Assembly (NCBI GenBank): GCA_900547815.1
Contig: URHY01000053.1
Coordinates: forward strand, 1 to 15,637
Reading direction: 5' to 3'
Origin: an uncultured Solobacterium sp.
Lineage (GTDB): Bacteria; Bacillota_I; Bacilli_A; Erysipelotrichales; Erysipelotrichaceae
Length of the DNA stretch: 15,637 nucleotides
Part shown: positions 12,872 through 15,637 of the stretch, piece by piece
Position numbering within the stretch: position 1 is the stretch's first letter
Layout of the letters: each line of letters opens with the position of its first letter
Position numbers and translations under genes: made by a program
The notes under the pieces: model-generated
The model's input: only the letters and a program-made list of their open reading frames with translations
Database searches by the model: none
What the model was told of the DNA's origin: nothing

Positions 12872-14413
12872 TTATTGGTTGTCTTTCTTTAATTCGTCAA
12901 ATTTTTGTTTCATTGTAGGATTGTTACGCGTTAGACGTTTGATTGTAAGATCCTCAGCTTTATTATTTGCCAACTGTAATTGTCTTTCACTCGATAATAA
13001 AGCTTCTTTTGTTTTTTGAAGATGTGAAATTGTTTTATCGATTTCTTCAATAGCTATGTTGAATTTTTTAGAAGCCAATTCGTAATTTCTTGAGAACTTC
13101 TGCTTAAAATCATTCATGCTCTCTTCAAAATTTGTGATATCAATATTTTGATTACGCACCAACTGTAATTCATTTTTATACTGCATAGAATTCAATGCAG
13201 CATTTCTTAAAATGGTGATCATTGGAATAAAGAACTGGGGACGGATCACATACATTTTTGGATAGCGATGCGATTTGTCGACTATGCCTGTATTATACAA
13301 TTCATTCTCAGGTTCTAACATAGAAACAAGAACAGCATATTCACAATTCTTTTCATTACGATCTTTATCTAATTCTTTTAAGAAATCTTCGTTTTTATGT
13401 TTTGTAGCCGTTTTATCATTTTCGTTTTTCATTTCAAACATAATGGAAATGATTTCTACACCATTCTCATCTAACTCTCGATAGATATAGTCACCTTTAG
13501 ATCCTGTACGAGCGTCGTTATCTTTTTCAAAGTATGCATTTTGAAAACCCGTCGCACGAAGCTTATTAAATTCAATTTCACAATGCTGTTCTAAAGATTC
13601 ACCGATCATCTTAGTGGATTGTTTCAATTTAAAATCTTTATAGTAGGCAATTTGCTCATCTTTGGTTTGTAGTAAAGTATCATATTTTTCCTGCAAGCTC
13701 TTTTCTTGAAGCTGATATTTCATTTTATCCTGCTCGATTTGATTTTGTAGGTCTTGTTTAATACTCTTTACATTCAATTCATTTTCAACCTTTGCCTTAT
13801 CCATATTTTGTTTTAAAGACTGGATTTCAAGATTCTTTTTATTTAACTGAGATTGGTATGTATTTTCTAGATTTGCCTTTAATACTTTTTCGTTGTTTGA
13901 AATGTTGTTCTTTAAGGCTTGAATTTCATTTTCCTTTGCCTGCAGCTGTAATTTATATTCTTGTTCAGTCTTAGATTCGTTGATTTTATTTTGTGAAAGG
14001 ATTTGATCAAGCTTGGCATTTAATTTAGAAATCTCTAAATCTTTTTGATTTAATTGCTCCTGATATTCTTTTTGTGTTTCAGATTTTGTTAATTGTGTAC
14101 TCGCTTCTAGTTTTTCTTTTAATGAAATGACTTCTTGTTCTTTATCATTTTGTTTTTGATTAAAATCCGATTGTAGCTGTTTGATTTCAAGTTCTTTATT
14201 TGCCTGAAGTTCTTTGATTTCTAAAGCCTTCTGATTTAATTTAGACTCATACTCTTTTTCTAATTTAGATTGAATGATTTGATTGGAATTTTTTTGTCTT
14301 TCATTTAATTCTTTTTCAAATTCTTCATTACGAACCTGTTGTAAGATTTCATGGTACTGACTCTCATCAACTTGAAATACGGTTCCGCAATTTGGACATT
14401 TTATTTGACTCAT
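12872..14413 (-). CDS. DUF2130 protein: zinc-ribbon-like N-terminus, long coiled coil, PD-(D/E)XK-like core
   Basis: A 513-residue soluble protein. It begins with a single CPNCG (6-10), then a charged coiled coil from about 25 to 260 built of related segments: [17 protein letters not shown] (54-70), [20 protein letters not shown] (116-135), [20 protein letters not shown] (152-171) and [20 protein letters not shown] (185-204). The DUF2130 domain follows (about 262-410), with KGDYIYRE (306-313), [10 protein letters not shown] (322-331) and [20 protein letters not shown] (346-365). The order D308 ... E327-x-K329 on hydrophobic strands looks like a PD-(D/E)XK nuclease site, which is my inference. 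A helical tail follows. ATG at 14413 has GGAGGT five bases upstream. Function is unknown; a DNA-handling or defence role is possible. The domain layout recalls RmuC, but it is not RmuC. Confidence 0.8.
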   Translation of the reverse strand: MSQIKCPNCGTVFQVDESQYHEILQQVRNEEFEKELNERQKNSNQIIQSKLEKEYESKLNQKALEIKELQANKELEIKQLQSDFNQKQNDKEQEVISLKEKLEASTQLTKSETQKEYQEQLNQKDLEISKLNAKLDQILSQNKINESKTEQEYKLQLQAKENEIQALKNNISNNEKVLKANLENTYQSQLNKKNLEIQSLKQNMDKAKVENELNVKSIKQDLQNQIEQDKMKYQLQEKSLQEKYDTLLQTKDEQIAYYKDFKLKQSTKMIGESLEQHCEIEFNKLRATGFQNAYFEKDNDARTGSKGDYIYRELDENGVEIISIMFEMKNENDKTATKHKNEDFLKELDKDRNEKNCEYAVLVSMLEPENELYNTGIVDKSHRYPKMYVIRPQFFIPMITILRNAALNSMQYKNELQLVRNQNIDITNFEESMNDFKQKFSRNYELASKKFNIAIEEIDKTISHLQKTKEALLSSERQLQLANNKAEDLTIKRLTRNNPTMKQKFDELKKDNQ

Positions 14414-14512
14414 AAGCTACCTCCATATTATTTGTATTATAATCAATAAATTGACAGTATTCATGTCTAAAACTAAATTAATTATAATATTTAAAAAAAA
14501 TCAAAAAAAGAC

Positions 14513-14541
14513 TTGCATAATATAAATTCGCATGGTATATT
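14513..14541 (+). promoter_or_regulatory. Promoter of the tRNA-Ile/tRNA-Ala unit
   Basis: TTGCAT (14513-14518), a 17-bp spacer ending in TGG, and TATATT (14536-14541) form a strong extended -10 promoter. The start near 14548 leaves a short 5' leader that can pair with the bases after tRNA-Ile. Confidence 0.75.
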
Positions 14542-14560
14542 AAATGGGCATTCAGCGAAT

Positions 14561-14637
<77 letters not shown>

Positions 14638-14651
14638 TTTGCTGAAGATAT

Positions 14652-14727
14652 GGGGTGTTAGCTCAGCTGGGAGAGCACCTGCCTTGCACGCAGGGGGTCA
14701 TCGGTTCGATCCCGATACGCTCCACCA
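14652..14727 (+). tRNA. tRNA-Ala (anticodon TGC)
   Basis: Acceptor stem GGGGTGT (14652-14658) pairs with ACGCTCC (14717-14723), with two G-T pairs, then A and encoded CCA. The anticodon arm CCTGC-CTTGCAC-GCAGG carries TGC at 14685-14687, and the T loop GGTTCGATCCC is standard. It follows tRNA-Ile by 14 bases in one transcript. Confidence 0.98.
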
Positions 14728-14739
14728 ATTTTAAAATGT

Positions 14740-14764
14740 AAGTCATCTTCGGGTGACTTTTTTT
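14740..14764 (+). terminator. Intrinsic terminator after the tRNAs
   Basis: AAGTCATC (14740-14747) pairs with GGTGACTT (14752-14759) around a TTCG tetraloop, followed by a T run to 14764. It ends the tRNA transcript. Confidence 0.9.
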
Positions 14765-14783
14765 CTTGTTTAGAGGATTGATT

Positions 14784-15263
14784 ATGTATATACAATATTA
14801 TGATTCACCATTAGGGAAAATGTTATTGGCTGCCGATGAAATTGGATTGATTGGTGTTTGGTTTGAAAATCAAAAGTATTATGCGAATGGTTTAAAAGAA
14901 CCTATTGAAAAAGAAACAGCTGTGTTAAAGGAAACGAAAGAATGGTTAAATCTTTATTTTAAAGGTAAAGAACCAAAGACTTTACCTAAGATGCATCTAA
15001 TTGGAACACAGTTTCAAAAGAAAGTTTGGCAACTTCTTCTTAAAATACCCTATGGTAAAACTATGACATATAAGGACATCGCAAGAATGTTTTCACCAAC
15101 AATGTCAGCACAGGCAGTGGGTGGTGCTGTAGGACATAATAAGATATCAATTTTGATTCCTTGTCATAGAGTGATTGGTTCAAATAATAATTTGACTGGA
15201 TATGCAGGTGGAATCGAAAGAAAAGAAAATTTATTGAAATTAGAAAAAAAGAATGGTATTTAA
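14784..15263 (+). CDS. Methylated-DNA--protein-cysteine S-methyltransferase (O6-alkylguanine-DNA alkyltransferase)
   Basis: This 159-residue suicide repair protein transfers the alkyl group from O6-alkylguanine in DNA to its own cysteine. The active site IPCHRVIG (125-132) with C127 is clear, preceded by the helix-turn-helix region FQKKVWQLLLKIPYGKTMTYKDIA (about 77-100) and AVGGAVGHN (111-119), and followed by TGYAGGIERKENLL (138-151). The arginine that usually precedes AVG (the base-flipping finger) is Q110 here, a variant I believe is common in Firmicutes. I choose the ATG at 14784, with AGAGGA six bases upstream; an in-frame TTG at 14766 inside the terminator tail is unlikely. No dedicated promoter is obvious; it may be reached by read-through from the tRNA promoter or by one I do not see. 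Confidence 0.95.
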   Translation: MYIQYYDSPLGKMLLAADEIGLIGVWFENQKYYANGLKEPIEKETAVLKETKEWLNLYFKGKEPKTLPKMHLIGTQFQKKVWQLLLKIPYGKTMTYKDIARMFSPTMSAQAVGGAVGHNKISILIPCHRVIGSNNNLTGYAGGIERKENLLKLEKKNGI

Positions 15264-15285
15264 TATTGTTTTCACATTGCTTCTG

Positions 15286-15291
15286 TATAAT
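15286..15291 (+). promoter_or_regulatory. -10 element for the 3' structured RNA
   Basis: A perfect TATAAT, preceded directly by TG, lies 22 bases after the alkyltransferase stop. The -35 region is poor (TATTGT at best). Transcription would begin near 15297, at the base of the first hairpin. Confidence 0.5.
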
Positions 15292-15292
15292 G

Positions 15293-15319
15293 AAAAGTGC
15301 ATACGCGTGTGTACTTTTT
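15293..15319 (+). terminator. Hairpin: alkyltransferase terminator or 5' hairpin of the structured RNA
   Basis: An 11-bp stem (15293-15303 with 15308-15318, two G-T pairs) closes a CGCG loop and ends in TTTTT. If RNA synthesis begins at the TATAAT just upstream, the inner part (GTGCATA/TGTGTAC) becomes a 5'-terminal hairpin; if not, the whole acts as terminator of the preceding gene. Both may be true. Confidence 0.55.
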
Positions 15320-15342
15320 GAGGAGGAGGCAAAAGTCTTTCT

Positions 15343-15465
15343 ATGAAAGGAAAAGGCACAAACATGTTGCGGTTTGGCATGAATGTGCAGAATACTACTT
15401 GTGGAGTATCTTGTGATGCTTTACGTCATACTTTTAGTGACGTTAGCTATTATAGTCGCTGTTAA
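15343..15465 (+). CDS. Possible 40-residue peptide inside the structured RNA
   Basis: An ATG at 15343 opens 40 codons ending at TAA 15463-15465. The peptide starts MKGKGTNMLRFGMNVQ and has three cysteines (C20, C24, C40) and a closing SYYSRC. GAGGAGGAGG at 15320-15329 is a strong ribosome-binding sequence but lies 13 bases from the ATG, longer than ideal. The closing RNA helix (15371-15496) extends past the stop codon, so the conserved element may be the RNA and not the peptide. A dual-function RNA is possible. I have no family match. Confidence 0.25.
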   Translation: MKGKGTNMLRFGMNVQNTTCGVSCDALRHTFSDVSYYSRC

Positions 15466-15506
15466 GTAGAAGCAGTATTATCTTTCATGCCGAATCCCAA
15501 AAAAGC

Positions 15507-15544
15507 GAACCCCTAGGGATTGCAGTCCCTAGGGGTTCTTTCTT
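15507..15544 (+). terminator. Strong intrinsic terminator (usable in both directions)
   Basis: A perfect 13-bp stem (GAACCCCTAGGGA at 15507-15519 with TCCCTAGGGGTTC at 15526-15538), loop TTGCAG, then TTTCTT. An A run at 15499-15504 to its left gives a U tract for minus-strand transcripts too. Confidence 0.9.
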
Positions 15545-15563
15545 ATCTTTCAATGCCAAATAC

Positions 15564-15569
15564 ATTATA
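15564..15569 (-). promoter_or_regulatory. Possible minus-strand -10 facing the terminator
   Basis: Read on the minus strand this is TATAAT with TGT before it, an extended -10. A transcript from it would start near 15557 and run into the terminator stem within about 20 bases. The surroundings are very AT-rich, so chance is a real possibility. Confidence 0.25.
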
Positions 15570-15594
15570 ACAGAAAATTTAAAACTTTATAATA

Positions 15595-15622
15595 AAATAT
15601 AAATATAAATATAAATATAAAT
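15595..15622. repeat. Tandem hexamer repeat
   Basis: Four exact tandem copies of AAATAT (15595-15618) are followed by AAAT. It lies in AT-rich intergenic DNA at the window edge. Slippage-prone, but no gene in the window is placed to be affected. Confidence 0.8.
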
Positions 15623-15637
15623 TATCTTTAGATTGTT

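Larger units (their letters stand above)
15297..15545 (+). ncRNA. Probable structured noncoding RNA, family not recognised
   Basis: The strongest sign is a continuous 13-bp helix between 15371-15383 (GGTTTGGCATGAA) and 15484-15496, two of its pairs G-T, closing a domain of about 125 nt. Inside are at least three hairpins: ATACT/AGTAT (15392-15396, 15405-15409), ACGTCA/TGACGT (15423-15428, 15438-15443) extended by GCT/AGC (15418-15420, 15445-15447), and CTGTT/AGCAG (15459-15463, 15471-15475). A TATAAT precedes and a strong terminator follows (15507-15544). The 5' part has a purine-rich GAGGAGGAGG (15320-15329) and a CTTTC-TAT-GAAAG hairpin. It does not match SRP RNA, RNase P, tmRNA, T-box or the common riboswitches as I know them. 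A 6S-like RNA, or a leader RNA for a gene beyond the window, remain possible. A 40-codon frame overlaps it. Confidence 0.6.

Noticed and set aside
13275..13974. Plus-strand frames opposite the DUF2130 gene
   Set aside because: Antisense to the coiled-coil coding sequence; composition is Phe/Ser-rich as expected for the complement of Glu/Lys-rich repeats.
12872..14413. Assignment as RmuC or an SMC protein
   Set aside because: The coiled coil and nuclease-like core recall RmuC, but the DUF2130 core segments ([26 protein letters not shown]) are different, and there is no ABC ATPase head as in SMC.
14451..14488. TTGACA at 14451 with TATAAT at 14483 as the tRNA promoter
   Set aside because: Spacing of 26 bp is too long; the pair at 14513-14541 has 17 bp and an extended -10.
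15297..15545. SRP RNA, RNase P RNA, tmRNA, T-box or a common riboswitch
   Set aside because: None of their hallmark sequences is visible (for example the SRP GGAAG/GCAG loop, the RNase P GAGGAAAGUCC, the T-box UGGNACCGCG).
15595..15622. CRISPR or origin-type iterons in the AAATAT repeat
   Set aside because: The unit is a bare AT hexamer with no spacers, no DnaA boxes and no cas or replication gene nearby.

Overview
The window looks like chromosomal DNA from a low-GC Firmicute, most likely of the Erysipelotrichia type (inference from AT-rich codon use, consensus AGGAGG ribosome sites, extended -10 promoters and gene content; no rRNA is present to prove it). TGA is used as an ordinary stop (e.g. 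6323-6325), so the standard bacterial code applies. It is mainly a housekeeping segment: I see no transposase, phage gene, integrase or CRISPR array.

Layout. 1-375: a terminator and a doubtful gene remnant, then a well-formed fluoride (crcB-type) riboswitch controlling a cation:proton antiporter (376-1560), which is probably a fluoride-resistance exporter. 1557-3522, minus strand: coaBC-coaX, the pantothenate kinase and PPC synthetase/decarboxylase steps of coenzyme A synthesis; coaX and the antiporter converge with overlapping ends and share a bidirectional terminator. 3698-6325: glycerate kinase, a thioredoxin-like lipoprotein and L-asparaginase, packed as an operon. 6402-8224: a degenerate pyrophosphatase-like protein, rubrerythrin, an unknown 82-aa protein and a BilS-like short flavodoxin, each small unit closed by its own terminator. 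8267-11906: the de novo NAD operon nadA-nadB-nadC-niaR, with a 32-bp near-palindrome over its promoter that is the obvious candidate operator for the NiaR-type repressor encoded last. 11942-12838: a CPBP-family membrane protease. 12872-14413, minus strand: a DUF2130 protein with a long repetitive coiled coil and a possible PD-(D/E)XK-like core. 14561-14727: tRNA-Ile(GAU) and tRNA-Ala(UGC) as a free-standing pair with their own promoter and terminator. 14784-15263: an O6-alkylguanine-DNA alkyltransferase. 15264-15637: no conventional gene, but a probable structured RNA of about 245 nt, unrecognised by me, with an embedded 40-codon reading frame and a strong terminator.

The genes give a coherent picture of cofactor supply (CoA, NAD), ion and oxidative stress handling (fluoride exporter, rubrerythrin, flavodoxin) and DNA repair. 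The parts most worth following up are the 3' structured RNA, the fluoride riboswitch/antiporter pair, the nad operator palindrome, two genes that look leaderless with identical promoter-to-ATG spacing, and the DUF2130 protein.
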